A stretch of 64,000 bases of DNA from Deltaproteobacteria bacterium (GTDB lineage Bacteria > Desulfobacterota > Desulfobulbia > Desulfobulbales > Desulfurivibrionaceae), in the NCBI GenBank assembly GCA_013349285.1, contig DUZU01000001.1, positions 1 through 64,000 on the forward strand. Direction: 5' to 3'. Position 1 is the stretch's first letter; each line of letters begins with the position of its first letter. The notes beneath the pieces are model-generated. The model had not been told where the DNA came from, did not search any database, and saw only the letters and a list, made by a program, of their open reading frames with translations. This document shows positions 50,999-59,985 of the stretch, one piece after another. Both the position numbers and the translations under genes were made by a program.

Positions 50999-53557
50999 CT
51001 AATGTAAACTGTATGTTTTGACGCCGCACTCCGCATTGCCGCCGGCCACATAAAGCAAGGCACGGGTGACCTCCTCCTGGAAATCGCGGGCGTTGATCTT
51101 GGTGCCAAAGCTGTCCAGGGTGTAAAAAACATCAACAACCTGGTCGCCTTCGCTGCCGATTTTGGCCCGGTGAATGTTGATCTCAAAATCCGCCAGGGTC
51201 CGGGTGATATCGTAGAGCAAGCCGGGTCGGTCATTGGCAAAGACTTCGACGATGGTGTACTGCGTTGAAGAGTTATTGTCAATGATTACCCTGGGAGGGG
51301 TTTTGATCCCTTTTTGCTCGTTATTACGGAAAGATGTTTTGAATTTATTGACCAGGCGATGGGTCAGGCCGAGCCTATTTTTAAGCGCCAGATTAAGATC
51401 CTCGCTTAGCTTTTCCCAATTCAGTTCCTGGTAGGTCAGATCGGTGGTCGGTCGGATGTTGAGCAGGTCGACCGCCACTCCGTTCTTCCAGGTAAAAATC
51501 TGGGCGCCGATAACATGAAGGCCGTGCAGGACAAGGGTTCCGCAGATTTTCGAGAGCAGGCCCGTGCAGTCCTTGCTGATGACCAGCACCGACCCGCAGG
51601 GGCCGTTGTCTTCATGTTCAACGATGGCCATGGTCTGATCGGTTAGTTCCGCCTGCAATTTCAGGTGGTGGGCGACCTCCTCCGGCTTGAAGTTGAGCAG
51701 GTATTCCTCCGGCAGGATGGCCAGGTCAATTTTCTTGTCGGCTACCAGTTCACAGATTCGATCCTGAAGCCATTCCACCCCTTGACTCATATCCGGCAGT
51801 TTGAGTTCACTGCGTTCGAGCAGGTGAGTGATTTTAAGGGAAAGCTCCAAGAGCAGGCTGTCTTTCCAATCGTTCCAGGCGGTGGGGCCGGTGGCCTTGG
51901 CATCGGCCAGGGAGAGGAGGTAGAGCATGGCCAGCCGTTCCGGGCTTTTGATCTGTTTGGCGCATTCCCGAATAAACTCTTCGTCTTCAAGGTCGCGTCT
52001 TAAGGCGGTGATGGTGAGGAAGAGATGTTTCTCAATCAAAAAACAGAGGCAGTTTACCTCATCCTCGGCCATTGCCAGTCGCTCGCCGATCTGGCGGGCA
52101 AGTTCGGCTCCCCGCTGGGAATGGTCATCGCGGTGGCCTTTGCCGATATCATGCAACAGGGCGGCCAGCAGGAGAATCTGCGGGGAATTGATGTTGGCGA
52201 AGGGGGTTTCTTTGGCAAAAAGGTTTTTGACCTCGGAAACGCTCTGCAGCAGATGGCGGTCAACGGTGTTGATGTGATACACATCGTGCTGGGCCAGTGA
52301 ATGCACCTGGTTGAATTCGGGGATGTAGGCGGTGAGCAGACCGGTGTCCAGCATGGTGGCCAGTATTTTGCCGGGGTTGTCGGCCAGGTGCAGGATTTCG
52401 AAAAAGGCCTTGGCCATTCGCTTTGATCGCCTGAGTTTGTCGTCGATCAGGTGCAGGTTGGCGCTTACCAGCTTGCGGCTGCGGTGATGAATTTTCAGGC
52501 CGGTTCTGGCCGCCTGGCTAAAGATCCGGAGCAGCAGATAGGGGCGCTTGTTGATCAGTTCCTGGTCGGTGAGATGGAGGCGGCCGGCCCGGACGGTAAT
52601 GCCCGGCTCAATGGTTTGTTCCGTGGTCATCGGCCGCGCGGCGCCCAGGGTTTCATCCACATGTTCAAAGAAGAGGTCGGTGGTGGTGGCAATGGTTTGC
52701 AGGTGGCGGTAGAGATCCTGCATAAAGCGTTCAACCCCCAGTACGCCGTTGCTGTTGCTGTACTTGAAGGCCTTGGCCATTTCTTCCTGGTGTTCGAAAA
52801 AAAGTTGGTCGTTTTTTCGGCCGCTTAAGTAATGGAGGCGGTTGCGGATTTTTACCAGATGGTTCCACGCCTGTTCAAAGTCGCTCATTTCCCGGCTGGT
52901 CAACAGGCCCGCATCGTTGATCTCTTTCAGGTTCTGCAGGCTGAACAGGGCCTGGGCCACCCAGAGCATGGCGTGAATATCCCGAAAGCCGCCGCGGCTT
53001 TCCTTGATATTGGGCTCAAGCCGGTAGCTGTGCATGCCGTAACGGCTATGGCGTTCAAGGCGATGGTACATCATGTTCTGTAAAAAGTCCTGTCGGTGGC
53101 CTTCAATAAGTTGCTGGCGGAAGGCTTGCTTAAGCTCGTCAAAAAGTTCGGTTGAACCTGCCAGGGGGCGGGCATCCAGCAAGGAAACCTGAAAAAAGAA
53201 ATCGTTTCTGGCATCGATCAGGCAGGCCTCGGTGGTGCGTACTCCGTGGCCGACTTCAAGTCCGGCGTCCCATAACGGATAAAACAGAGCCTCGGTAACT
53301 GCGGGCAGTCTCTTTTCGGCCGCAGGGGTATGCAGCAGCAAAAGGTCGATGTCGGAGAAGGGAAAAAGTTCCCTGCGCCCATAACCTCCAAGTGCAGTAA
53401 GGACCATTCCTTCCTGCGCCTCCGGGCACTTGGCAAAGCACTCGGCCAGATAATCATCGATGAGGCGCGAGTTTTTGTGGAGAAGGGCTTGCCCGCTTAA
53501 ACCTTGGCGCCAAAGATATTCAAGGGCGTCCCGCTTTGCCCGTAGCTCTAAATCCAC
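50999..53557 (-). CDS. glnD: PII uridylyltransferase/uridylyl-removing enzyme
   Basis: The 852-residue nitrogen sensor modifies GlnB in response to glutamine. It has the nucleotidyltransferase motif GGYGRRELFPFSDIDLLLL, an HD domain with HDIGKGHRDDHS, and two C-terminal ACT domains (LVISKDCTGLLSKICGTL and VEVFANDRPGLLYDITRTL) that bind glutamine. The GTG start directly follows the glnB stop (TAGGTG), so the two are translationally coupled. Confidence 0.95.
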   Translation of the reverse strand: MDLELRAKRDALEYLWRQGLSGQALLHKNSRLIDDYLAECFAKCPEAQEGMVLTALGGYGRRELFPFSDIDLLLLHTPAAEKRLPAVTEALFYPLWDAGLEVGHGVRTTEACLIDARNDFFFQVSLLDARPLAGSTELFDELKQAFRQQLIEGHRQDFLQNMMYHRLERHSRYGMHSYRLEPNIKESRGGFRDIHAMLWVAQALFSLQNLKEINDAGLLTSREMSDFEQAWNHLVKIRNRLHYLSGRKNDQLFFEHQEEMAKAFKYSNSNGVLGVERFMQDLYRHLQTIATTTDLFFEHVDETLGAARPMTTEQTIEPGITVRAGRLHLTDQELINKRPYLLLRIFSQAARTGLKIHHRSRKLVSANLHLIDDKLRRSKRMAKAFFEILHLADNPGKILATMLDTGLLTAYIPEFNQVHSLAQHDVYHINTVDRHLLQSVSEVKNLFAKETPFANINSPQILLLAALLHDIGKGHRDDHSQRGAELARQIGERLAMAEDEVNCLCFLIEKHLFLTITALRRDLEDEEFIRECAKQIKSPERLAMLYLLSLADAKATGPTAWNDWKDSLLLELSLKITHLLERSELKLPDMSQGVEWLQDRICELVADKKIDLAILPEEYLLNFKPEEVAHHLKLQAELTDQTMAIVEHEDNGPCGSVLVISKDCTGLLSKICGTLVLHGLHVIGAQIFTWKNGVAVDLLNIRPTTDLTYQELNWEKLSEDLNLALKNRLGLTHRLVNKFKTSFRNNEQKGIKTPPRVIIDNNSSTQYTIVEVFANDRPGLLYDITRTLADFEINIHRAKIGSEGDQVVDVFYTLDSFGTKINARDFQEEVTRALLYVAGGNAECGVKTYSLH

Positions 53558-53950
<393 letters not shown>

Positions 53951-53955
53951 TCATA

Positions 53956-55173
53956 TTATAGTGAATAGCCGATTTCGCTGTGCTGGCTCAGGTCGAGTCC
54001 TTCAACTTCCTCTTCCACGCTTACCCGCAGACCGATAATCATATCAATAACTTTAAGGATGATAAAGGTCATCACCACCGAATAACCGATGGTGGTAAAA
54101 GCATCCATCGCCTGGATGCCGAGCAGGCCGGGATTGCCGTAAAACAAGCCGTCGGCCCCGCCGGGGTTGACCGCGGTAGAGGCAAAAAGGCCGGTGGCCA
54201 AGGCGCCCCAGAGGCCGCCGACGCCGTGGACCCCGACTACGTCCAAGGCATCATCATAGCCGATTCTGCTCTTGGCGAAAACCGCAAGGTAACAGATGGC
54301 CCCGGCAACCAGGCCGATAATGATTGCCGGAATCGGGCCGACATAGCCGGCGCCCGGGGTAATGGCGACCAGACCGGCAATGCCCCCTGAGGCGGCGCCC
54401 AGGGTGGTGGGTTTGCCTTGCACCATCCATTCGGCAACGAGCCAGGAAAGAATGGCGGCGCCGGCCGCTACCTGGGTGGTGAAGAGGGCATTGACCGCAA
54501 TCCCGTCGGCGGCCAGGGCGCTGCCGGCATTGAAGCCGAACCAGCCGAACCATAATAGACCGGCGCCGAGTACGGTCATCGAGAGGTTGTGGGGATGAAA
54601 TGATTCACGGCCCCAGCCTTTTCGTTTGCCGAAGACCAGGGCGGCGACCAGGGCGGCCGCCCCTGAGTTGATATGGATGACGGTACCGCCTGCAAAGTCA
54701 AGGCCGCCGTGGCCGGCCATCCAGCCGCCGCCCCAAACCCAATGGCAGACCGGCAGGTAGACCAGGGTGCTCCACAGCACGGTGAAAAGCAGAAAGGCGG
54801 AGAATTTTACCCGTTCGGCAAAGGTGCCGGTGATCAGGGCCGGGGTAATAACGGCAAACATCAACTGAAAAGCGCAGAATAACAGGTGGGGAATGGTTGC
54901 TTCGGCTCCGGGCCCAGGGGTGAGGCCGACGTTTTTGAGCCCGGCCAAGTCGAGGTTGCCGATAAAGCCGCCCACATCCGGACCAAAGGCTAATGAATAG
55001 CCGTAAAGCACCCAGATGATGGATACGATTCCCAGGCAGATAAAACTTTGCAGGATTGTGCTTAGCACGTTTTTAGAGCGGACCATGCCCCCATAGAATA
55101 AAGCCAGGCCGGGAGTCATCAACATCACCAGGGCCGTGGCAATCAGCATAAAAGCTGTATCTCCACTGTTCAT
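53956..55173 (-). CDS. amtB: Ammonium transporter
   Basis: The 405-residue, 11-helix channel has Amt signatures: MTPGLALFYGGMVRSKNVLS, the FAERVKFSAFLLF region, the DFAGGTVIHINSGAAALVAAL twin-His pore segment, and DDALDVVGVHGVGGLWGALATGLFA. It starts directly with a Sec-independent membrane helix. It lies behind a sigma-54 promoter and leads the glnB-glnD-glnN group. Confidence 0.96.
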   Translation of the reverse strand: MNSGDTAFMLIATALVMLMTPGLALFYGGMVRSKNVLSTILQSFICLGIVSIIWVLYGYSLAFGPDVGGFIGNLDLAGLKNVGLTPGPGAEATIPHLLFCAFQLMFAVITPALITGTFAERVKFSAFLLFTVLWSTLVYLPVCHWVWGGGWMAGHGGLDFAGGTVIHINSGAAALVAALVFGKRKGWGRESFHPHNLSMTVLGAGLLWFGWFGFNAGSALAADGIAVNALFTTQVAAGAAILSWLVAEWMVQGKPTTLGAASGGIAGLVAITPGAGYVGPIPAIIIGLVAGAICYLAVFAKSRIGYDDALDVVGVHGVGGLWGALATGLFASTAVNPGGADGLFYGNPGLLGIQAMDAFTTIGYSVVMTFIILKVIDMIIGLRVSVEEEVEGLDLSQHSEIGYSL

Positions 55174-55217
55174 TGGTAAATCCTCTTAAATCTTTATGGA
55201 AAATTCTTAATGCCAGG

Positions 55218-55229
55218 GGGTCCGGACCC
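55218..55229. promoter_or_regulatory. Perfect 12-bp palindrome in the amtB leader
   Basis: GGGTCCGGACCC reads the same on both strands and lies about 45-55 bases upstream of amtB, within the transcribed leader predicted from the sigma-54 promoter. It may be a protein site or a tight hairpin. The function is not known. Confidence 0.35.
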
Positions 55230-55240
55230 TTTTGCGAAAA

Positions 55241-55273
55241 CATGTTATCAAAAAATGATTTCTTGATAACATG
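55241..55273. repeat. Inverted repeat at the predicted amtB transcription start
   Basis: Two perfect 11-bp arms, CATGTTATCAA (55241-55251) and TTGATAACATG (55263-55273), are spaced by 11 bp. The right arm covers the start point predicted from the sigma-54 promoter (about 55264), so the RNA would not hold both arms. This points to a DNA-binding site rather than an RNA hairpin. Confidence 0.6.
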
Positions 55274-55274
55274 T

Positions 55275-55291
55275 AGCAAGTATCGTGCCTG
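55275..55291 (-). promoter_or_regulatory. Sigma-54 promoter of amtB
   Basis: Read on the minus strand: CAGGCACGATACTTGCT. The consensus is YTGGCACG-N4-TTGCW; only one base differs, and the GG and GC pairs are exactly 10 bp apart. The start site would be near 55264, giving a 90-nt leader. Sigma-54 promoters are the rule for amtB-glnB genes under nitrogen control. Confidence 0.8.
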
Positions 55292-55566
55292 TTTTGCTGC
55301 TTTCGTTTATCTTATTGTTTTTGCGGGTTTTGTGATTGATTCGGACATGGATAATGGTTTTTAAACTTTTACAAAAATGTATATTTGCTACGATTTTGTT
55401 ACTTTTTTGTTATTTGTTAAGACTGGTTTGGGGTGGGGGAAAAGTAGATGGCCGGGGTTATTGTCGGCGGCATTGCGGTTAGCCGGGGTGGTTAGCTTAC
55501 AGGCGGCTGGCAGAGAGCTTTCGCCATCAGGCTCAAACTCGGTGGGGTTTGAAAAAAAATACCTTA
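55292..55566. other. Upstream region of amtB, no gene seen
   Basis: The region lies between the sigma-54 promoter and the FliL-like gene end. It is AT-rich near 55300-55420 and would be the expected place for NtrC-type activator sites, but I could not pick out a convincing TGCACC-like dyad. Short frames on either strand are not gene-like. Confidence 0.4.
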
Positions 55567-56457
55567 TCAGCTGAGGCGGTAGCGGGTGAAGATTATTGAT
55601 TCGATTGGTCCCTCCGGCCATTGTTTTTGGAGCCAGGCCTTTAGCTTCCGATTCATTTCCCCGCGGGCCAGGGAAAAACGGTGTAATTCTTCCAGGGGCC
55701 GGTTTTTGTAAAATTGATAAATAATGTCCCTGACAAAAGGCTTTTTGTCCGCCGGTAGCTCTTCCTTTTCATCCATCATCGTTACCAGGGTGATATCAAC
55801 CAGGACAAAGGTCAGGGCCTGATCGTTCTGCTGGCTGTGCACCGGAATAAAGAATGGGGAGAAAATCCATTTTTTTCTGGTTTGCTCCGGGATGGTCTGT
55901 TCCAAGGGCAGGTTTTCATCGATTTGGCTTGGTAGGGTGGCCTCGGGAATAGCCGCTTCCTGGTTGAGGTCGGCGGTTGCCTGCAGTTTTGCCAAGTCGT
56001 TGTCCGGGGCGGGCGGTTGGCTGATCAGCAAGATAAGCGCAACGCCAAGTAAGGCAAGCAGCACATAGGTCGGATAGCGGAAGTAGACCGGGAGGGCCTG
56101 TAGGCGATGCAGCTGCTTGGCGGTTGCCGTTTTTATGGCAATGAAGAGGGTGACCAGGGCTGCCTTTAAAGAAGGCGTCGCTGCATCTCCCGTCACGGCT
56201 TCCTGGGTAACCGGCCCGGTCGGACTTTGTTTTAAGGGTAGCGTTGAATCCAGGCTTGATGAGCCTTTGGCGCCATGGGCGCCTTCTTCATCAAGGAAAA
56301 AATCATCTTCTCCTTCTTCGCCTTCCTCGGAGAAGAACATGTCGTCTTCAGCCTGGAAGGCGGACTCCCAATCGTCTCCCCAATCATTTTCTTTACCGCT
56401 GTCAGCTGCCGGCTGGCTTGATAATTCCTCGTCAGTGGGAATCTTGTCATTTGCCAT
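55567..56457 (-). CDS. Membrane protein with acidic N-terminus and FliL-like C-terminal domain
   Basis: The 296-residue protein has a long acidic, low-complexity N-terminal part (residues 1-95, many Glu and Asp with Phe-Phe pairs), one membrane helix at 129-146, then a periplasmic domain. The C-terminal segment has the order seen in FliL: FVLVDITLVTMMD, KPFVRDIIYQFYKNRPLEEL, a helix, then SIIFTRYRLS at the end. Standard FliL is about 160-180 residues with a short N-terminus, so this is a distant, extended relative. It sits 10 bp after cheY in a flagellar block. I am fairly sure of the topology, less of the FliL link. Confidence 0.6.
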   Translation of the reverse strand: MANDKIPTDEELSSQPAADSGKENDWGDDWESAFQAEDDMFFSEEGEEGEDDFFLDEEGAHGAKGSSSLDSTLPLKQSPTGPVTQEAVTGDAATPSLKAALVTLFIAIKTATAKQLHRLQALPVYFRYPTYVLLALLGVALILLISQPPAPDNDLAKLQATADLNQEAAIPEATLPSQIDENLPLEQTIPEQTRKKWIFSPFFIPVHSQQNDQALTFVLVDITLVTMMDEKEELPADKKPFVRDIIYQFYKNRPLEELHRFSLARGEMNRKLKAWLQKQWPEGPIESIIFTRYRLS

Positions 56458-56466
56458 TGATTGATT

Positions 56467-56847
56467 TTAACTGAAGATCTTATCCAGTTTTTCGGAAAGC
56501 GTGTCAGCGGTGAAGGGCTTGACGATGTACTGGCTTACTTTGGCCTTGACGGCAAGGATAATGTTGTCCTGCTGCGCTTCGGCGGTAACCATGATGAAGG
56601 GGGTGTTGGCCATGCCGGCATCGCCCCGCACCGCCTTGAGCAGGTCCAGGCCCGTCATTTTAGGCATGTTCCAGTCGGAGATGATCAGGTCGATTTTTTG
56701 TGATTTTAAAACATCAAGCGCAGTGGTGCCGTCATCAGCCTCTATAATATTTTTAAAGCCAAGCTGGGTCAGAATATTTTTTACAATTCGGCGCATGGTG
56801 GCAAAGTCGTCTACCACAAGAACCTTCATGTTTGGATTGGTGACCAT
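56467..56847 (-). CDS. cheY: Chemotaxis response regulator CheY
   Basis: The 126-residue single receiver domain has acidic pair DD at 13-14, phosphoacceptor Asp58 in LIISDWNMP, Thr in MVTAEA and Lys in YIVKPFTADTL. The MKVLVVDDFATMRRIVKNIL start and the whole pattern are those of CheY. GGGAGG lies just upstream. It binds the flagellar switch when phosphorylated. Confidence 0.93.
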   Translation of the reverse strand: MVTNPNMKVLVVDDFATMRRIVKNILTQLGFKNIIEADDGTTALDVLKSQKIDLIISDWNMPKMTGLDLLKAVRGDAGMANTPFIMVTAEAQQDNIILAVKAKVSQYIVKPFTADTLSEKLDKIFS

Positions 56848-56890
56848 GATACCTCCCTAAAACATCATAATAAGAACTGCTTGATGTCGG

Positions 56891-56919
56891 ATTTTATATG
56901 TTAAATTATAATTATTCAA
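56891..56919 (-). promoter_or_regulatory. Candidate promoter for cheY
   Basis: On the minus strand TTGAAT (56919-56914) and TAAAAT (56896-56891) are 17 bp apart, 44 bases upstream of cheY. It lies after the fliA terminator, so cheY and the FliL-like gene probably form their own unit. Confidence 0.45.
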
Positions 56920-56971
56920 TGAGTGAATTTATTGTACATGCATTAAATTAATTTTAAAATAAAAAAAAATA

Positions 56972-57028
56972 CAAAAAAAAACAGATAATTGTGATGGGTG
57001 GGTATTTTGCGGCCATTATCAATTATCT
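56972..57028 (-). terminator. Terminator after fliA
   Basis: AGATAATTG (56983-56991) pairs perfectly with CAATTATCT (57020-57028) over nine bp across a 28-nt loop, and on the minus strand is followed by GTTTTTTTTTG. The outer arm overlaps the fliA stop codon. The stem is AT-rich, so strength is moderate. Confidence 0.55.
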
Positions 57029-57825
57029 TAGTCGGTGATGGCTTTTTTTAATTTGGCGCGGAGTCTGAACATTGCCTTGCTGTGCATCTGGGAAATTCTT
57101 GATTCGGTATAACCGAGAACCTCGCCGATCTCTTTCATGGTTAATTCTTCTTGATAATATAACGAAACCGTAAGTTTTTCCTTCTCCGGTAGTTCCATGA
57201 TCGCGGTGGCGATTAATTCTCTGAACTGTGACATGTTGAGGGCGGCAAAGGGGTCGTTGCCATCCATGGCAAAGGTGTCGACCAGGTCCGGCATTGCCGA
57301 CTCGGCAGATTTTTGCCGCAAAAACTCTATGTCCATAAAGCTGACGGCCTTGGTTTCGTCCAGCAGTTTGTGAAAGCCTTCCATGTCTACGGACATGGCT
57401 TGGGCTACTTCTTCATCGGTGGCCGGTCGGCCAAGTTTTTTCTCCAGGTCGGCATAGGTTTTTTCAAGATCCGTTATCTTGCGGCGGACCGAACGGGGCA
57501 CCCAATCCAGGGACCGTAATTCATCCAGCATGGCGCCTTTAATCCGAAATTCAGCATAGGTTTTGAACTGAACGTTTTTGGCAAGATCAAATTTGTTGAT
57601 GGCGTCAATCAGGCCGATGATTCCGCAACTGATCAGGTCGTCGACCGCCACCTGGGGCGGAAGGCGTGAGGCCAGTCGGGCCGCAATGTATTTAATCAGC
57701 GGCGTATAGGTAAGGATCAACTCATTACGTTTTTCGTTGTCCATTTTTCCGGACTGATCGAAAAAAGTGTTGGTGTAGTCCTTAAATTTTGGTGACTGCT
57801 GTTTGATCATAGTTGGTAGATTCAT
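57028..57825 (-). CDS. fliA: Flagellar sigma factor FliA (sigma-28)
   Basis: The protein has region 2 (LILTYTPLIKYIAARLASRLPPQVAVDDLISCGIIGLIDAINKFD, then FKTYAEFRIKGAMLDELRSLDWVPRSVRRK), region 3 and region 4 (LPEKEKLTVSLYYQEELTMKEIGEVLGYTESRISQMHSKA). This is the FliA/WhiG pattern. It directs late flagellar and chemotaxis genes. The start is uncertain: 57825 has no ribosome site, and an internal ATG at 57744 (MDNEKRNEL) would match the usual FliA N-terminus. Confidence 0.94.
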   Translation of the reverse strand: MNLPTMIKQQSPKFKDYTNTFFDQSGKMDNEKRNELILTYTPLIKYIAARLASRLPPQVAVDDLISCGIIGLIDAINKFDLAKNVQFKTYAEFRIKGAMLDELRSLDWVPRSVRRKITDLEKTYADLEKKLGRPATDEEVAQAMSVDMEGFHKLLDETKAVSFMDIEFLRQKSAESAMPDLVDTFAMDGNDPFAALNMSQFRELIATAIMELPEKEKLTVSLYYQEELTMKEIGEVLGYTESRISQMHSKAMFRLRAKLKKAITD

Positions 57826-57865
57826 ATTGTAAAATGTGCAGTTTGCTTAAGGTTAAAAAATTATA

Positions 57866-58741
57866 TTACAAATCAAGGAGTCCCTGCCAGAAAAATTTTA
57901 TATTGCCGTCCGCTTTCGTGTCCGGATCTTCTTGGGAAATCTGGTCGGATAGTCTTTTTATCATTTTACTCGACGGCGCATCCGGGTAGATATCGGTCAC
58001 CAATCGCTGCTCCCGTACGGCGGTAGGCAGTTTGCTGTCATAGGGAATATGTCCCAAGTAGTCCAATGATAATGAATTTAAAAATCGGTCCGTGACAATG
58101 CTGAGTTTTTTAAAAACGGAAAGCGCCTCTTTTTCCGAACGGGATTGGTTGATGAGGATTCTGAATTTTTTCACATCATGCCGGCCGGAAAGAACCTTGA
58201 TCAAGGCGTAGGCGTCGGTGAGCGAGGTCGGCTCCGGGGTGAGAACAATGATCCGTTCCTGGGCGGCCAGGTTGAAATAGATCACATTGTTGTTGATCCC
58301 GGCCGAGGAGTCGATGAGCATAATGTCGATATTTTTGGCCAGCCCATCCATTTCCGAGAGAAAATAGAGGCGCTGTTCTTCGGTAAGGTCGGCCATCTCC
58401 ATGATTCCGGAGCTGGCTGGCAGGATTCGTAAGCCCCCCGGCACCTCGATCAGGATTTCGGGCAGGGTTTTTTCCCCGGTGAAAACGTGATGCAGGTTGT
58501 AGCGGGGGGTAAGGCCCAGCAGGATATCGACGTTGGCCAGGTTGAGATCCGCGTCCAGGATCAGAACCCTTTTGCCGGTTTTGGCCAGGGAAAAGCCGAG
58601 ATTGGTGACAATGTTGCTCTTGCCGACGCCGCCCTTGCCGCTGCTGACACAGATCACCCTTGGCGTTGTAGCTTTCATGCTTGGTGACTTAGCGGTACGT
58701 GTTTTTGTCATAATCCGTTCCAATGTTTCTGCCTGATTCAT
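57866..58741 (-). CDS. flhG: Flagellar number regulator FlhG/FleN (MinD-like ATPase)
   Basis: The start at 58741 is preferred because AGGACA lies before it and translation further upstream would run through flhF in another frame. The 291-residue protein has the deviant Walker A SGKGGVGKS at 34-42, a switch region with VLILDADLNLANVDILLG, and DIMLIDSSAGI. It is the MinD/ParA-type partner of FlhF that sets flagellum number. It is followed by fliA. Confidence 0.92.
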   Translation of the reverse strand: MNQAETLERIMTKTRTAKSPSMKATTPRVICVSSGKGGVGKSNIVTNLGFSLAKTGKRVLILDADLNLANVDILLGLTPRYNLHHVFTGEKTLPEILIEVPGGLRILPASSGIMEMADLTEEQRLYFLSEMDGLAKNIDIMLIDSSAGINNNVIYFNLAAQERIIVLTPEPTSLTDAYALIKVLSGRHDVKKFRILINQSRSEKEALSVFKKLSIVTDRFLNSLSLDYLGHIPYDSKLPTAVREQRLVTDIYPDAPSSKMIKRLSDQISQEDPDTKADGNIKFFWQGLLDL

Positions 58742-58757
58742 TATCTTGTCCTGTAGG

Positions 58758-59966
58758 TCACTGGGTCCACTGACCCTGGGTTTCATTTTCAAACTCGGTG
58801 ATCGCCGCCGGCCAGCCCTGGCCGAATAAGGTCTGCAGGAACTCTTTGGAGGCCAGCAGAAAATCTTCCGGCACCCTTTGTCCGGTGCAGAGGCAGGAGA
58901 TTGGGATGCTGGTGTCCGCCACCTGTTGGCACAGGGTGGCATAGGCTCTGGTCTCGTCAAGTTTGGCCAGGATCAGTCCTTTTACCTTGAGTGGCTGGTA
59001 GGTGTTGATGATATGTTGCAGATCCTCTTTTTTGAGGGTGGCATTTAAAACGAGGTGGGGTTCGATCCGGGTTGAGGCGGCAAACCATTCCTGTAGTTCT
59101 GTGATGTGTTTCAAATCGTAAGGGCTCTTGCCGGCGGTATCGATAATAATCAGATCTTTGTCCTGATGGCGGGCAATGGCGGCGGCCAGATCTTTTTTCC
59201 GCAGGGCGATTTCGCAGGGCAGGCGCATGATTCTGGCATAGGTTCTGAGTTGGTCGGTGGCGCCGATCCGATAACAGTCCATGGAGAGCAGGGCCACCTT
59301 GAGCCCTTCGTGGATGGAGTGCCATGCCGCGATCTTGGCCGCGGTTGTTGTCTTGCCGACCCCGGTGGGGCCGACCAGGGCCACCACGGTGGGGGTGTTG
59401 CGCAGTTTTACCTTCAGCGGCTTGATCTGCAGCTTGTCGATAATTTTGTCCCGCCATTGGGCGACCTGTTTGGGGTCGGGCCGGAGGTTGCGGGACTGGG
59501 CGGCGGCCGCCCCATTGTTGGGCAGCTGCTCGTCCAAGGCGGTTTTCGCATTATGCTGGCGTTTTAAAAAGCTGGTAAAGCGCATCTTTAGATCACTTGA
59601 TTCCAGGTGGATTTTTTCGCTTTGAGTTGCGGCAGGGTTTATTTTTGCCGCAAGCTTGCGATCAAATTCGCCGGGGGGAGCCGGGGCGTCTGTTGCCGGC
59701 ATACGGCGGGCGGGCTGGTAGCCGTAACCCATGGCCGGGGCCAATGGTTCTTCGCCGATGGGCTCATCCGGCGGCGGGACGATAAGCGGGTCCTGGTCAT
59801 ATTCCATGGCCGCCACCACTTCCACCCTCGGACGGCCCGGTGCTCCGCCGTCCGTATTTTTGGTCAAGTGGCGGGTAGAGAGGATAACGGCGTTTTCACC
59901 CAACTCTTTTTTGATCATGATGAGGGCGGCCGTGGTGTCCGTGGCCTCGAAGCGCTTGATCCGCAT
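58758..59966 (-). CDS. flhF: Flagellar SRP-type GTPase FlhF
   Basis: The 402-residue protein has the FlhF N-terminus (MRIKRFEATDTTAALIMIKKELGENAVILSTR), a Pro-rich linker, and an SRP GTPase domain with GPTGVGKT at 199-206, DCYRIGATDQLRTYA, DTAGKSPYD and LAKLDETRAYA. It places the flagellum at the pole. Order flhA-flhF-flhG-fliA is the standard one for polar flagella. Confidence 0.95.
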   Translation of the reverse strand: MRIKRFEATDTTAALIMIKKELGENAVILSTRHLTKNTDGGAPGRPRVEVVAAMEYDQDPLIVPPPDEPIGEEPLAPAMGYGYQPARRMPATDAPAPPGEFDRKLAAKINPAATQSEKIHLESSDLKMRFTSFLKRQHNAKTALDEQLPNNGAAAAQSRNLRPDPKQVAQWRDKIIDKLQIKPLKVKLRNTPTVVALVGPTGVGKTTTAAKIAAWHSIHEGLKVALLSMDCYRIGATDQLRTYARIMRLPCEIALRKKDLAAAIARHQDKDLIIIDTAGKSPYDLKHITELQEWFAASTRIEPHLVLNATLKKEDLQHIINTYQPLKVKGLILAKLDETRAYATLCQQVADTSIPISCLCTGQRVPEDFLLASKEFLQTLFGQGWPAAITEFENETQGQWTQ

Positions 59967-59985
59967 TGTATCTCCTGTTTATTCC

